DNA from: Acidobacteriota bacterium
GTDB taxonomy: Bacteria > Acidobacteriota > Blastocatellia > RBC074
Direction of reading: 5' to 3'
DNA length: 64,000 nucleotides
Assembly: GCA_016710075.1 (NCBI GenBank)
Contig: JADJLO010000021.1
Location: 1-64,000, forward strand
Below are positions 46,694 to 57,207 of this stretch, in pieces; within the stretch, counting starts at the first letter, position 1, and every line of letters starts with the position of its first letter. Position numbers and translations under genes: made by a program. Below the pieces are notes generated by a model. The model was not told where the DNA came from. It worked only from the letters and a program-made list of their open reading frames with translations, and searched no databases.

Positions 46694-49480
46694 ATGTCTG
46701 GCACCGATGTTGCAATGTCAGTGAGGGACACAATAGGTAAATTTTCGGTGAGAGCGTCGCATATGCAGATCGATCTGGGGACAATCAGACATCACGCGGA
46801 TGAAAAGCTGCGGCGGATAGAGAGTCAGGGCGGACCGGCAGAGCGACTTGCGGCGCTCAAAAAATTTCTAAAGATAGAAGCGCAGCGGCTGCATTTGCGG
46901 CATCGGTTTGGGATTGGCGGGGGGCAGATAGTCAAAGCCCGGAGCCTGATAGTAGATATGGTGATAGAGAGGGCGGCGGAAGCTGCGGCCAAAGGGCTAT
47001 CTGATGGAGGTGGGAATCTTGCCGTCATTGCACTGGGAGGATACGGCAGGGAGGAACTTGCGCCGCATTCGGACATTGACATTCTGTTTCTGCATCAGGG
47101 GCGGAAGGATGCGGCAACGGCCGCGCGATTAAGTGAATCGATGCTCTACCTGCTGTGGGATGCGGGTTTCACGGTTGGACACAGCGTGAGATCACTGGGT
47201 GAGTGCATCGATATTGCGAAGGAAGATCTGGTTTCGCGGAATTCGCTGATCGACGCCCGTCTGATACGGGGTGATGAGGGGCTTTTCGAGACTTTGCGAC
47301 GAAAACTGGACGAAGAGGTCTTTGAAAAAAAGAAGAAGGATCTGCTCGATCAACTGATGGTTGAGCGTGAGGAGCGATACGCGAAATTCGGCGGTGTGGT
47401 CTGCCTGCAGGAGCCGAATATCAAGGAAACGGCGGGAGGGTTGAGGGATCTGCATGTGCTGCTGTGGGTATCGAGGGTGGTGTACGGCAGCAGCGATTTA
47501 AGCAGGCTTTTGACGGATGGAATTCTGGCGGAGCGTGATCTGAAGGTGATGCTGGCGTCGTACGAGTTTCTGTTGCGTGTCAGGAATGATCTGCATTTTC
47601 AAACGGGGCGCCGGACGGATCTTCTTTCGCTGGACCTGCAACAGCAGTCCGCGCGGAGTCTTGGGTATGAGGATACTTCGCAGCAGCAGGCCTCTGAAAT
47701 CTTCATGCGCGACTACTATCTGCATGCCCGGCGGCTTCACCGATTGAGCGAAGCGCATTTGAAAAAAGCGCAGAAGGCGCTTGAAACGCGCAGTTGGTTC
47801 AGTCGAACGCGGCTTGCTCCGGCGATTGGAGGCTTCGTCATGCGCGACGGAGTGATCGATCTGGAGCCGGTTGAAGGTGGTGCATCAGGAAAAGCCGATT
47901 CCCGGATAGACGCCCGGCGAATGATGCTGGCATTCGGTTATGCCCAGGCGACGGGTGCGGAGCTGAGTCTTGATTTGCAGGAATCGATCCAGCAGAGCCT
48001 GCCCGGCGTGACTCGCGAGTTTCGTTCCTCAAAGGATGCGGGTGAAGGGTTCATCAAAATGATGAGGTCGAAGGGGAAGGTCTCCGGCGGGCTGCGGCTG
48101 ATGCATGACCTTGGGTTCCTCGGCAAGTTCATGCCTGAATTCGAGCGCATCACCTGTCTGGTCCAGCACGATCTTTATCACCGCTATACCGTCGACGAAC
48201 ATACGCTGCGTGCGATCGAGGTTCTCGATGATCTGGCCAATTCGCGGGGCAAACAGCTTGAGCGTTATCGCAATATTTTTAAAGAGATCAGCGATCCGGG
48301 CGTGGTCTATCTGGGGCTTTTGTTTCACGACATAGGCAAGGGGCTTGGCGGAGGGCATACGGAGAAGGGAATCAAAATCGCCGAAAAAGTGTGCGCGAGA
48401 TTGCATCTCGATCAGGCGCAGTCGGAGCAGGTGATATTTCTGATCAGGCGTCATTTGGCGATGTCTCACATTTCGCAGCGCAGGGATCTGGCGGATGAGA
48501 AGGTGATTCTGGATTTCGCGGTTCAGATGGGCAGTCTTGAAAACCTTAATTTGCTGACACTGCTGACCTACAGCGACATCAGCGCTGTCGGCCCGGGTGT
48601 CTGGAATGAATGGAAGGATGTGCTTCTTTGGGAGCTTTACAACAAGGCACGTTCGATTCTCAATCCTGGCGCGTCGAATGCGGCTGATCGCGAGGCCGAA
48701 AATCTGCGAAGCCGGATAGCTCATATGCTGGCAAGCGAGGTTGAAGAATCGGAGGTTCGCAATCATTTCGATCAGCTCCCGGAGGATTATGTGAGATCGA
48801 CGCCCGAGCCGACGATCGTCGAGCATATCAGGCTGGCTCACACGCTCAATGCAAGGCTGATCAGGACGAGCTGGAAGATAAACGCTCAATCGCGATGCAC
48901 CGACCTCCATCTCTGCGCGCGAAACCGCACTGGATTGTTCGCGGCAATTGCCGGATCACTGACGGCCCAGGGAGTGAACATTCTGAGCGTCCATCTAAAC
49001 ACCCGCGCCGACGGTCTGGCGATAGATTCGTTCAAGGTGCGCGATTCCGCGGGCGAGCCGATAACCGATCCGGCAAGGTGGGAAATGATCGATACCGTCA
49101 TCAAACGCGCGCTTGGCGGAGAACTGGATGTCGCCGCTGCCGTTGACAAGCGGCTTCGTTCTCAAAACAGCGCAAGAATTCAACGCCGGAAGCAAAACGG
49201 CAGCAATCAAACGGTCATCGGCTGGGATAACGGATCGTCGGACAGAGGCACGATTCTCGAAGTCAGAACGGGCGACCGACTGGGCCTCGCTTACAAAATA
49301 TCGAGCTCGCTCACTGCCCTCGATCTCGACATAGTTTTTGCCAAGGTTGCAACCGAGAAACATCTGGCTCTGGATATTTTTTACGTGACCACGGCATTGG
49401 GCGAAAAGCTCAGGGATTCAGATCTGCCGCTCATCGAGCAGTCGATCAGAAACGCACTCTCACGGGAGGCGGAGAAATAA
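46694..49480 (+). CDS. glnD: Bifunctional [protein-PII] uridylyltransferase/UMP-removing enzyme
   Basis: The 928-residue product has all GlnD parts: a nucleotidyltransferase motif GGYGREELAPHSDIDILF (near 115), an intermediate helical domain, an HD phosphohydrolase domain with HDIGKGLGGGHTEKG (near 555), and two C-terminal ACT domains (about 733-800 and 850-920) that sense glutamine. It adds or removes UMP on PII according to nitrogen status. amt and glnK follow on the same strand, and the PII protein keeps its Tyr51 target. Starts at 46712 or 46763 are also possible; no ribosome site decides. Confidence 0.93.
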   Translation: MSGTDVAMSVRDTIGKFSVRASHMQIDLGTIRHHADEKLRRIESQGGPAERLAALKKFLKIEAQRLHLRHRFGIGGGQIVKARSLIVDMVIERAAEAAAKGLSDGGGNLAVIALGGYGREELAPHSDIDILFLHQGRKDAATAARLSESMLYLLWDAGFTVGHSVRSLGECIDIAKEDLVSRNSLIDARLIRGDEGLFETLRRKLDEEVFEKKKKDLLDQLMVEREERYAKFGGVVCLQEPNIKETAGGLRDLHVLLWVSRVVYGSSDLSRLLTDGILAERDLKVMLASYEFLLRVRNDLHFQTGRRTDLLSLDLQQQSARSLGYEDTSQQQASEIFMRDYYLHARRLHRLSEAHLKKAQKALETRSWFSRTRLAPAIGGFVMRDGVIDLEPVEGGASGKADSRIDARRMMLAFGYAQATGAELSLDLQESIQQSLPGVTREFRSSKDAGEGFIKMMRSKGKVSGGLRLMHDLGFLGKFMPEFERITCLVQHDLYHRYTVDEHTLRAIEVLDDLANSRGKQLERYRNIFKEISDPGVVYLGLLFHDIGKGLGGGHTEKGIKIAEKVCARLHLDQAQSEQVIFLIRRHLAMSHISQRRDLADEKVILDFAVQMGSLENLNLLTLLTYSDISAVGPGVWNEWKDVLLWELYNKARSILNPGASNAADREAENLRSRIAHMLASEVEESEVRNHFDQLPEDYVRSTPEPTIVEHIRLAHTLNARLIRTSWKINAQSRCTDLHLCARNRTGLFAAIAGSLTAQGVNILSVHLNTRADGLAIDSFKVRDSAGEPITDPARWEMIDTVIKRALGGELDVAAAVDKRLRSQNSARIQRRKQNGSNQTVIGWDNGSSDRGTILEVRTGDRLGLAYKISSSLTALDLDIVFAKVATEKHLALDIFYVTTALGEKLRDSDLPLIEQSIRNALSREAEK

Positions 49481-49638
49481 AGATTACGAAAAATGCGAAA
49501 TAAACGAAACAAACGAAAATAATTTCAAGCTGGATGTGGCTTGTTTATTTCGAGATGACGTCTAGGAGGAAGTTCTCGTCCAATCAGCGTCTGAAAATTT
49601 TCCGTATGATTCGTAATTTCCGTGTATTTCGTCATCTA
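49481..49638. repeat. Family A repeat, copy A8 (long subtype)
   Basis: It begins right after the glnD stop with AGATTACGAAAAATGCGAAA and ends TGTATTTCGTCATCTAC. The interior matches copy A7 (CTGGATGTGGCTTG, AGTTCTCGTCCAATCAGCGT, GAAAATTTTCCGTATGATTC). The amt start lies 33 bases after it. Confidence 0.75.
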
Positions 49639-49671
49639 CTTTTAACACAGAAACACGAGGATACCCCAAAA

Positions 49672-51144
49672 ATGAAACCTAAAGTTGCATTCAGGAGTGC
49701 GACCTTCTCATTGTTCTTCATGCTGGCGGCTGGAGTGGCTGCTTTTGGACAGACACCGACAATTGAGGAACGGCTGGCGAAGGCTGAAAGCGCGCTGAGC
49801 AGCGCTCAGACATCGGGCGACAACGCATGGATGCTGGTCTGTTCCGCGCTGGTGCTGATGATGACGGGCCCCGGCCTTGCGCTCTTTTACGGCGGGCTGG
49901 TGCGCAAGAAGAATGTCCTTTCGACCATGATGCAGAGCTTTATTCTCATGGCCGTCGTGACGGTGCTCTGGGCCGTTTATGGATACAGCATTTCGTTTGC
50001 ACAGGGGACGCCCTACTTTGGGGGGCTCGGTTATCTATTCCTCAAGGGAGTCGGCGGGGATCCCAATGCGACGTATGCCGCGACTATCCCCCATCAGTCA
50101 TTCATGATCTTTCAACTGATGTTTGCCATCATCACGCCGGCTCTGATTACGGGTGCGTTCGCCGAGCGCATGAAGTTCAGTGCGATGCTGGCCTATACGG
50201 CAATCTGGGCGACGATCGTATATTTCCCGCTGGCGCATATGGTCTGGGGCACAAACGGACTGCTCGCGCTGCCTGCTCTGGGCGGCAAAATCAATGCGCT
50301 CGATTTTGCCGGGGGGACGGTGGTTCATATCTCATCGGGCTTCTCCGCTCTGGTCTGCGCGATCATGCTCGGCAAGCGGGTCGGTTATCCACGGAGTCCG
50401 ATGACGCCGCATAGCATGGTTCTCAGCGTGATTGGCGCGTGCCTGCTGTGGGTCGGCTGGTTCGGTTTTAACGCGGGCAGCGCGGTGGCGGCAGGCAAAC
50501 TCGCCACCAGTGCCTTTGTCGCCACGCATTTCGGCGCGGCGGCCGCAGTCATCGGGTGGCTTCTGGTTGAATGGCTTCGCCTCGGCAAGCCGACGGTTCT
50601 CGGAGGCATTTCGGGGGCGGTTGCCGGCCTTGTCGGCATCACACCGGCTTCCGGGTTTGTCACTCCCATGTCGGCTCTGGCCATCGGTTTCATCACCGGC
50701 ATTGTCTGTTTCTTTGCCGTGACCGAGCTTAAGAAACGTCTGGGCTACGACGATTCGCTCGATGCCTTTGGCGTCCACGGAGTCGGCGGATTCACGGGGG
50801 CTATTCTTACGGGTGTCTTTGCCACCAAAGAGATTAACGATGTTTTCGGCGGCAATCCGGTTGGTCTTCTCGAAGGCAACAAGATGCAGATTGTCAATCA
50901 GTTGATCGCCTCCGTCATCGCCATCGCAATGGGCATGATCGCAACCTTCGTCATTCTCAAAGTTCTGGGCCTGGTTATGGGTGGAGTGCGGGTGACCGGT
51001 GAAGATGAAGTTCAGGGGCTCGATCTTTCCCAGCACGGCGAGGAAGGGTACAACCTCGATCTCGATCTGGCATCATCGTCCCGTACCGGCACTTTCTTCG
51101 ACGATACGGCTTTGACGACGGCACCTGAACCGATCAGCGAGTGA
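49672..51144 (+). CDS. amt: Ammonium transporter (Amt/MEP/Rh family)
   Basis: The ATG at 49672 follows CGAGGA and gives 490 residues. A signal peptide (about 1-26) is followed by a short helical stretch and eleven membrane segments. Family motifs are GPGLALFYGGLVRKKN, GAFAERMKFSA, twin pore histidines in TVVHISSGFSALVC and DAFGVHGVGGFTGAI, and HMVWGTNG. It carries ammonium across the inner membrane and is normally gated by GlnK, encoded 39 bases downstream. An upstream in-frame extension falls in the family A repeat and was rejected. Confidence 0.95.
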   Translation: MKPKVAFRSATFSLFFMLAAGVAAFGQTPTIEERLAKAESALSSAQTSGDNAWMLVCSALVLMMTGPGLALFYGGLVRKKNVLSTMMQSFILMAVVTVLWAVYGYSISFAQGTPYFGGLGYLFLKGVGGDPNATYAATIPHQSFMIFQLMFAIITPALITGAFAERMKFSAMLAYTAIWATIVYFPLAHMVWGTNGLLALPALGGKINALDFAGGTVVHISSGFSALVCAIMLGKRVGYPRSPMTPHSMVLSVIGACLLWVGWFGFNAGSAVAAGKLATSAFVATHFGAAAAVIGWLLVEWLRLGKPTVLGGISGAVAGLVGITPASGFVTPMSALAIGFITGIVCFFAVTELKKRLGYDDSLDAFGVHGVGGFTGAILTGVFATKEINDVFGGNPVGLLEGNKMQIVNQLIASVIAIAMGMIATFVILKVLGLVMGGVRVTGEDEVQGLDLSQHGEEGYNLDLDLASSSRTGTFFDDTALTTAPEPISE

Positions 51145-51183
51145 TGATTACCCGGAATAATTGATTACAAAAGAGGAAAACGC

Positions 51184-51522
51184 ATGAAAAAGATAGAAGC
51201 GATCATCCGCCCCCACCTGCTTGACGGCGTCAAGGACTCACTTCAGACCGTCGGCGTCCAGGGCATGACTATCAGCGAAGTAAGAGGATTCGGCAGGCAG
51301 AAGGGCCATACCGAGGTCTATCGTGGCAGCGAATATAAAGTCGAATTCGTCCCGAAGGTAAAGCTCGAATTCATCGTCGATGACGAAATTGTCGATGCCG
51401 CCGTCGATGCCATCATCAAGACAGCCCGAACCGGCAAGTTCGGTGACGGGAAGATATTCGTCTTCCCGGTTGATGAAGCCATCAGAATCAGAACCGGTGA
51501 GCACGGCGTCAATGCCGTGTAA
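51184..51522 (+). CDS. glnK: Nitrogen regulatory protein PII
   Basis: The 112-residue product begins MKKIEAIIRPHLLDGVKDSL. It has the T-loop YRGSEYKVEF with Tyr51, the uridylylation site, and the C-loop segment ARTGKFGDGKIFVFPVDEAIRIRTGE. It senses ATP/ADP and 2-oxoglutarate. Pairing with amt marks it as GlnK-like; glnD upstream completes the module. A ribosome site GAGG is present. Confidence 0.95.
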   Translation: MKKIEAIIRPHLLDGVKDSLQTVGVQGMTISEVRGFGRQKGHTEVYRGSEYKVEFVPKVKLEFIVDDEIVDAAVDAIIKTARTGKFGDGKIFVFPVDEAIRIRTGEHGVNAV

Positions 51523-51529
51523 ATAAGAG

Positions 51530-51666
51530 GAGATTACGAAACAGACTAAAAATGCTCCGGCGTTTATTGGACGAGTACAAACGAATGACTCTAATACCGA
51601 AAAGAACAGGCTTCTGACTCCTTTTCCTTTTACAATTTTCGTTTATTTCGTCTGTTTCGTAATCTA
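51530..51666. repeat. Family A repeat, copy A9
   Basis: The left arm is GAGATTACGAAACAGACTAA (51530-51549) and the right arm is TCGTTTATTTCGTCTGTTTC then GTAATCT, ending 51665. The interior has diverged from the other copies. Confidence 0.7.
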
Positions 51667-51674
51667 AAAAAATT

Positions 51675-51805
51675 ACAGGAGCCCCGTTTACCGAAGATGC
51701 GGCAACATCAACGACGGAGGCTCCTGCAGTGAAACCACGCAATAGACTTGGAAATCACCTGCGTGGCCATGGAAGAGAGTTTAGAACGCTGATATGCAGC
51801 GATGC
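51675..51805 (+). ncRNA. Structured leader of unknown class before the porin gene
   Basis: Three stems follow in a row. ACAGGAGCC (51676-51684) pairs with GGCTCCTG (51719-51726) and encloses a smaller GATG/CATC hairpin. CCACGCA (51735-51741) pairs with TGCGTGG (about 51760-51766). CGCTG pairs with CAGCG near 51789-51803. The region lies 50-180 bases before the porin start and has no coding frame of interest. It does not match a riboswitch class that I can recall. It might be a cis-regulatory RNA. Confidence 0.35.
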
Positions 51806-51855
51806 AAGCGTCTGCTCATTTCCGGCCTCGCAGCATCCGAGAAGGGGCTGGAACA

Positions 51856-53244
51856 ATGATGAGATCAATCAAATTCGCTGGCACATTTCTTTGTTTTTGC
51901 AGCAACTACAGTCTGCTGCTCAGCGGCCTTCGCTCAGAGCCTCTCCGCGAGCGCTTTAAATCCGGCGGCTTCAGCTTTAAATGAACCGAAAGCTGCCAAC
52001 AAAACTGACAATGCCGAGATGGTCAAGCTGATCGAGGCGCTCGAAACGAGGATCAGATCTCTCGAAGAGAAGCTGGCCGCGAAGACTGCAAGTGATCCCG
52101 TCAAATCAGAGATCAATCCTCAAGATCTGGCCGGCATGAAAAAAGATGTCGAGATGATGAAGGAGCAGAGCAAACAGAACGAATCTTTCAACGGGTTTTT
52201 TCGCAATGTCGAGTTGGGCGGTGTAATCGATGGCTACTACGGCTTCAATAACAACAAGGTAGATATGTTTACACAGGGACGTGCTTTCGACGTGCGACAT
52301 AATGCCTTCAGTCTGCAAATGGCCAAACTCTCGCTCGAGCGCAAGAATTCAAAAGAGAGCCCGCTCGGCTTTCGAGTGGATCTTGGGCTGGGAGAAACGG
52401 TTGACCGGATCATCTCGGTCAGCGATTCGAGCAGGAACGATGCGACCAAACACGTGCTGCAGGCTTATGCCAGTTATGTTGCACCGGTTGGCTCGGGTCT
52501 GACGATCGATTTCGGCAAATTCTATACGCCCATCGGCGCCGAAGTCGTCGACACGAAGGACAATTTTAATTACTCACGGGGCTGGCTCTTTGCGTTCGGG
52601 CCATACTATCACGCGGGGCTTCGCGCAAAGTATGCGTTCAACGACAAGGTGGCTCTCACCGGATTTCTGGTCAATGGATGGGACAATCTGTTCGAGAACA
52701 ATGTCGGTCCAGGGAGCAACGGCAAGACGTTCGGATTCCAGCTCGGGTTGACCCCGACCAAAAAGTTCTCGTTGACGGAGACCTATCTGGCAGGCCCGGA
52801 AGCCCCGCTGGCCAATGTTCCCGCTATCTCGAAGCGTAACAACTGGCGCCATATAGCTGATACGGTGGCGATCTATACCGTCAACGACAAGCTCTCTGTT
52901 GGGGAATTTCGTCTACGGTTCGGACGGTGATAACGACGGCAAGCGCGGCAATTGGACGGGATTCGCCGGTTATTTTAAATATCAATTCAACAAATATGCA
53001 GCCTTCTCTCCGCGCTTTGAGGTCTATAACGACGCCGATGGATTGCGCACGGGCCTCGCACAGACGGTCAAGGACATTACACTCACGCAGGAAGTGAAGG
53101 TTGGCAAGATGTTCACCCGGTTTGAATTTCGCCGCGACTTCTCCGACAAGAAATTCTTCACGAATTCTGCCGGCGCGGGCGCGCGACAATCAAAACACTT
53201 TTACTATCGGAATCGGCTACGCCTTCACCACGCGTGAACCGTAA
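51856..53244 (+). pseudogene. Outer-membrane porin (BBP2-like), several frameshifts
   Basis: The composite protein of about 460 residues has a signal peptide (MMRSIKFAGTFLCFC), then a coiled coil (MVKLIEALETRIRSLEEKLA). A beta-barrel follows with NVELGGVIDGYYGFNNN, VDLGLGETVD, IDFGKFYTPIGAEV and a C-terminal strand TFTIGIGYAFTTRE. It resembles the porin/beta-barrel family 2. Frames change near 51900-51960, in a G4 run at 52901-52904 (three Gs restore SVGNFVYGSDGDNDG), and near 53180-53190. The main piece is 52019-52930. Its place after the nitrogen genes may mean it passes nitrogen compounds (inference). Confidence 0.78.
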
Positions 53245-53272
53245 GCAAGGCTGATTCGAATGACGATTTTTT

Positions 53273-53311
<39 letters not shown>

Positions 53312-53318
53312 TCTTGAC

Positions 53319-53351
53319 GCGGTGGGCCGTAAAGGCTCACCGCATTTTTTT
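53319..53351 (+). terminator. Rho-independent terminator after the porin
   Basis: GCGGTGGGCC (53319-53328) pairs with GGCTCACCGC (53334-53343), with one G-T pair and a short loop, followed by A and seven Ts. This is a standard intrinsic terminator for the porin transcript. Its T tract overlaps the left edge of the family D repeat. Confidence 0.8.
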
Positions 53352-53468
53352 GCATGGAGTACCGCGCATGGAGTTCCGCCTTCAGGCGGTCTTACTCCAT
53401 TACCTGAAAGAATCGACTATCTTCTAGTACTCAAAAAAGTTCCGCCTGAAGGCGGAACTCCATGCAAA
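53349..53468. repeat. Family D inverted repeat, copy D2
   Basis: TTTGCATGGAGTACCGCGCA and GGAGTTCCGCCTTCAGGCGG on the left face AAGTTCCGCCTGAAGGCGGA and CTCCATGCAAAAAA on the right. The outermost bases (TTTTTTTGCATGGAGT/ACTCCATGCAAAAAA) also pair. The right arm ends about ten bases before the stop codon of the threonine dehydratase-like gene. Confidence 0.8.
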
Positions 53469-53479
53469 AAAGCGCCACT

Positions 53480-54413
53480 TCATGCGCCATTCCGGCCGCA
53501 GAGCAGTATGGCTACATTCTGGCCGGCGAATTGATTGGCGGTCTTCAGGAATGCGGCGACGGCGACACCGGCCGAGCCCTCGATGATCCATCGCTCCTTC
53601 CCGGCAATCATTCGCATGGCCGAGAGAATCTCTTCTTCCGTGACCAGGATGAAATCGTCAATCAGCTCTCGGCAGAGATCGAAGGTGATCGAGCCGGGCT
53701 CGACTCCTCCGGCGGTGCTCTCGGAGATAGTCGGTTTTTCGGAAACCTCGATGATCCTGCCCACCCGAAGGCATTCAAACATGACCGGTGAGTTTTCGGG
53801 CCAGCAGCCGATAATTCTGATCTTGTGATTAACCGATTTGAGATGAGCGGCAATGCCCGCGATCAGACCGCCTCCGCCGACCGAGACGAAGACGGCGTCG
53901 AGATTGTCGATCTGTCGCAGCATCTCGACTCCGATCGTGCCCTGGCCGGCGATGACTTCCAGATCGTTGTATGGCGAGATGAAGACGCGTCCGGAATTTT
54001 CGGCTTCCTCTCGCGCTTTGAGTTCGGCCTGCAGGCATTCGTCGCCGTGAAAAACGATTTCGCCTCCCAGAGCCCGCATCATTGTAACCTTGGACTCCGA
54101 GACGTTCTTGGGCAGGTAGATTTGCGCGCGCGCCGGCCTGTTTTGCGGCGTAGCAGACGCCGAGCCCGTGATTGCCTGTTGATGCCGCGATCACTCCTCT
54201 GCCGAGTTCTTCAGAGGTGAGAGAGAGCACCTTGTTTGTCGCTCCGCGCAGCTTGAACGACCCGGTATGCTGCAGGTGCTCCAGTTTGAGCCAGGCCCGG
54301 CAATCGCCGATCCCGCTCAGATGATATGAATAATCGACCGGAGTTTCGCGAACTATCCGGCGAATCCGGCTCTCGGCGTCAGGTATCGATTCTTGAAGCT
54401 GCCTCAACATCAT
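53480..54413 (-). pseudogene. Threonine/serine dehydratase-like PLP enzyme, one frameshift
   Basis: The composite of about 310 residues is a fold type II PLP enzyme. LEHLQHTGSFKLRGA carries the Schiff-base lysine, STGNHGLGVCYAA binds the cofactor phosphate side, and VSVGGGGLIAGIAAHLK is the glycine loop. The frame breaks near 54120-54132; after it AQIYLPKNVSESKVTMMRALGGE continues. The C-terminal end, ILLCGRNGA then stop, is shorter than usual (relatives continue after CGGN) and abuts family D repeat D2, which may have clipped it. It lacks the regulatory ACT domain of biosynthetic IlvA, so a catabolic type is likely. Confidence 0.82.
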
Positions 54414-54573
54414 AAAAGCAGATTACGAAACACAGGGGAAAAAACCAAACAGGCCGATGTCTGTCAGGCATTTTTTATCTGACTTCACAACCTTACCGGC
54501 TGCTGGCAAAATTCTTTTCAATGGCGCAGAATAAGCAATTCGTATCTAATGAACCATCATAATTGAGCTGCAA
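54414..54573. repeat. Spacer with half of a family A repeat
   Basis: AGATTACGAAACACAGGGGA (54419-54438) matches the left arm of family A, but no right arm follows. The rest of this divergent spacer holds no gene. It probably contains the promoters of the two flanking genes. Confidence 0.45.
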
Positions 54574-57002
54574 ATGATCGGCGAGACCATCTCACATTAC
54601 AAAATCGTTGAACTCCTGGGATCGGGAGGTATGGGAGAGGTCTATAAAGCCGAAGACCTGCGATTGCATCGTCCTGTGGCGCTCAAGATGATGTTTTCGG
54701 AACCCGGTCAGGGACAGACCAGTGAGCAGATCCGGGCCAGATTCTTCAAGGAAGCCAGAGCGGCATCGGCGCTGAGTCATCCCAATATCGCGACGATATA
54801 CGAGATTGACGAAATCGAGCATGAAGGCTCACGTTTCAGCTTCATCGCCATGGAGTATGTTCCGGGGCGGACTCTCAAGGAGGTCGGCCGTGATCTGACC
54901 ATGGCAGAAAGTCTTGACGCCGTGGCCCAGATTGCAGACGCTCTGGCGGAGGCTCACGATCGTGGGATAGTTCATCGAGATATCAAGTCTTCAAACATCA
55001 TCGTCAGTGACAATAATCGCGTCAAGATCCTCGATTTTGGCGTGGCGAAATACAACCCCGTTCCCCACGAGGATGCCGACACGGCCAGCCTCTTCCATAC
55101 CGATCTGATGAAAACGACTCCGGGGACAGTGGTCGGGACATTCGCTTTATGTCTCCCGAACAGGCGCTTGGAAATGAGGTCGACGGCCGCAGCGATATCT
55201 TCTCGCTGGGCGTGGTCTCGTACGAACTGCTGGCGAAGAAGCTGCCGTTCACCGGTTCATCGGCGCTGGCGGTCGTCGATGCCATCCTGCACGCTGATCC
55301 TCTGCCTGTGGGCATGATCAATTTTCAAGTCACGCCCGATCTCGAGCGAATAGTTCACCACATGCTCGAAAAAAATCTATCAAGGCGCTACCAGACGATG
55401 CGCGAGCTGCTGACAGATCTCGATGTCATCAGGCACTCGATGCCTCTTGTCCGGGATGCTTATCAGACAAGTCAGATCTTTACCTCCCAGCTCTCATCCG
55501 GTGCAGGTTTGCAATCGAGGATGATCAACAACCGGCTGGGAAAGAGCATTGCGGTCATGAGCTTCAATAACATCACCAGGAATCCGGAAGACGACTGGAT
55601 CGGAACCGGCATTGCCGAAACGGTGGCAGCCGATCTGAAAAAGGTCGAGGGTCTGACCATCATCGGCCGCGAGCGGGTTTATGAAGTCCTCAGAGGCTGG
55701 AATGTCGATCAGGATCACCTCGTCGATGAGACGCTGGCGACGAAAGTTGGTCGCGAAGTAGGCGCGCGTTGGCTCGTCATCGGCGGATACCAGCGGATCG
55801 CTGATATGCTGCGCATCACGGCCCGCTTCGTTGATGTCGAAACCGGCGAGATCATCAAGACCGTCAAGATCGATGGAGAGATGAAGGAGATCTTCGACCT
55901 TCAGGACAAGATAGTTTACGAGCTCTCACGCGATCTCGACCTGAGCCTGCGCAGCGGCGAACTCGAGGGCATTGAAGAGAAAGATACCGATGTCGTAGAA
56001 GCCTATGAATGCTGCGTCAAGGGCACCATCGCTGTTTATTCGGGAAGCCGCAAGGGAATTGAAGAGTCGATCGCCCTCTTCGAAAAGGCGATCAATCTGG
56101 ACCCGAAATATGCTCAGGCATACGCCGGTCTCGGATATGCCTATGTGCTCAAAGGGCAATTCCTGACCACCCCCGAGATGTTCCATAAGGGTGCCGAATA
56201 TTTGCAGAAGGCCGTCGAACTGGACCCGCTGCTCCCTGATGCCTACAGCGGCCTCGGCATGGCATTTATCGCCATGGGCCGGATAGATGATGCCATAGGG
56301 GCGTTGCGCAGAGCCCTCTCGTTCGCTCCCGACGATTTTCAGACGCATGGGGCTCTCGGGCGGGCTTATATGATCGGCAAGGGTCTGTTCCGCGAAGCCA
56401 TTGCCGAATACGAACAGGCTTTGCGCCATAATCCCGACGCCGGCTGGGCGGCTCAGCAACTGTCCTTATGCTGCGCCTATATCGGAGACCTCGAAAGAGG
56501 TGAACAGGCCGCACGCCAGGCCATCAGCTCGCAGCAGAAATTCATCTCGGGCCAGGCCGGAGTCCAGATCATCGGCTCATTCCTCAGGCTGGCTCATATC
56601 CACATCCTGCTCGGCAGATTCGATGATGCGATCGCCGAATGTTACAGAGAGATCGTCTTCCTGCGGTCCTCCAACCACGGACTGAAAGATCGCACGAACA
56701 TCGAGGCCAATCAGAAACTCGTCAGCGCCTGCGTCAGACAGGGCAATCTCGAAGACGCACGCGAAGCTTATGAAAAGCTGCTCAAGGACTTCGACGCCAG
56801 ACTGGCCGAGCACAAAGACGACCCGTTCACAAGATACTATGTCGCCTGCGCCTGCGCCCAGATGGGAGACAGAGACAAGGCTATCGAACACCTGCGATTA
56901 GCCGTCGAAGGCCGCAGGGAATTCAATGTCGCCAGGGCCCGCGTGGAGATCGATTTCGAAAGCCTTCACAATGATCCGGAGTTTCGAAAGCTCATTACCT
57001 GA
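54574..57002 (+). pseudogene. Ser/Thr protein kinase with TolB-like and TPR regions, one frameshift
   Basis: The composite has about 810 residues. The kinase domain (about 1-270) has GSGGMGEVYKAED, VALKMM, HRDIKSSNII and DFGVAKY; after the break come FMSPEQ and GRSDIFSLGVVSYELL. A TolB/FlgO-like region (about 325-450) begins SIAVMSFNNITRNPEDDWIGTGI. TPR repeats fill about 470-805 (ALFEKAINLDPKYAQAYAGLGYAY and others). One base is missing at about 55143; adding C gives GTFRFMSPEQ. The first piece runs to 55317 in its frame and the second is open from before 55149. No membrane helix is evident, so it is cytoplasmic. This kinase-TolB-TPR architecture is widespread in Acidobacteria. All catalytic residues are kept, so sequencing error is likely. 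Confidence 0.87.
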
Positions 57003-57032
57003 AGTGGAGCCGATTAAGAAACAGGGGAAGAG

Positions 57033-57179
57033 AGATTACGAAACAGACGAAATAAACGAAACAGACGAAAAAAGCCAAGGGGGTGAATTCAGTAATTAAT
57101 ACCGGTTATATGTTTATCTGGATATTCTCACCCAATCAACGATGGTATTTTTCATCTGTTTCGCTGTTTCGTAATCTCT
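57033..57179. repeat. Family A repeat, copy A11 (best left arm)
   Basis: The left arm (57033-57071) carries the clearest consensus, GATTACGAAACAGACGAAAT then AAACGAAACAGACGAAAAA. The right arm ends CTGTTTCGCTGTTTCGTAAT at 57175. The middle part has TTCTCACCCAATCAACG, related to the TTCTCGCCCAACCAGCG of copy A7. Confidence 0.8.
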
Positions 57180-57207
57180 CTTCCTTCCGACTTGCAATCA
57201 CATAATT

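Noticed and set aside
51675..51805. Known riboswitch (cobalamin, guanidine, glutamine and similar)
   Set aside because: None of the conserved core strings I know for these classes is present, so it is listed only as an unknown structured leader.
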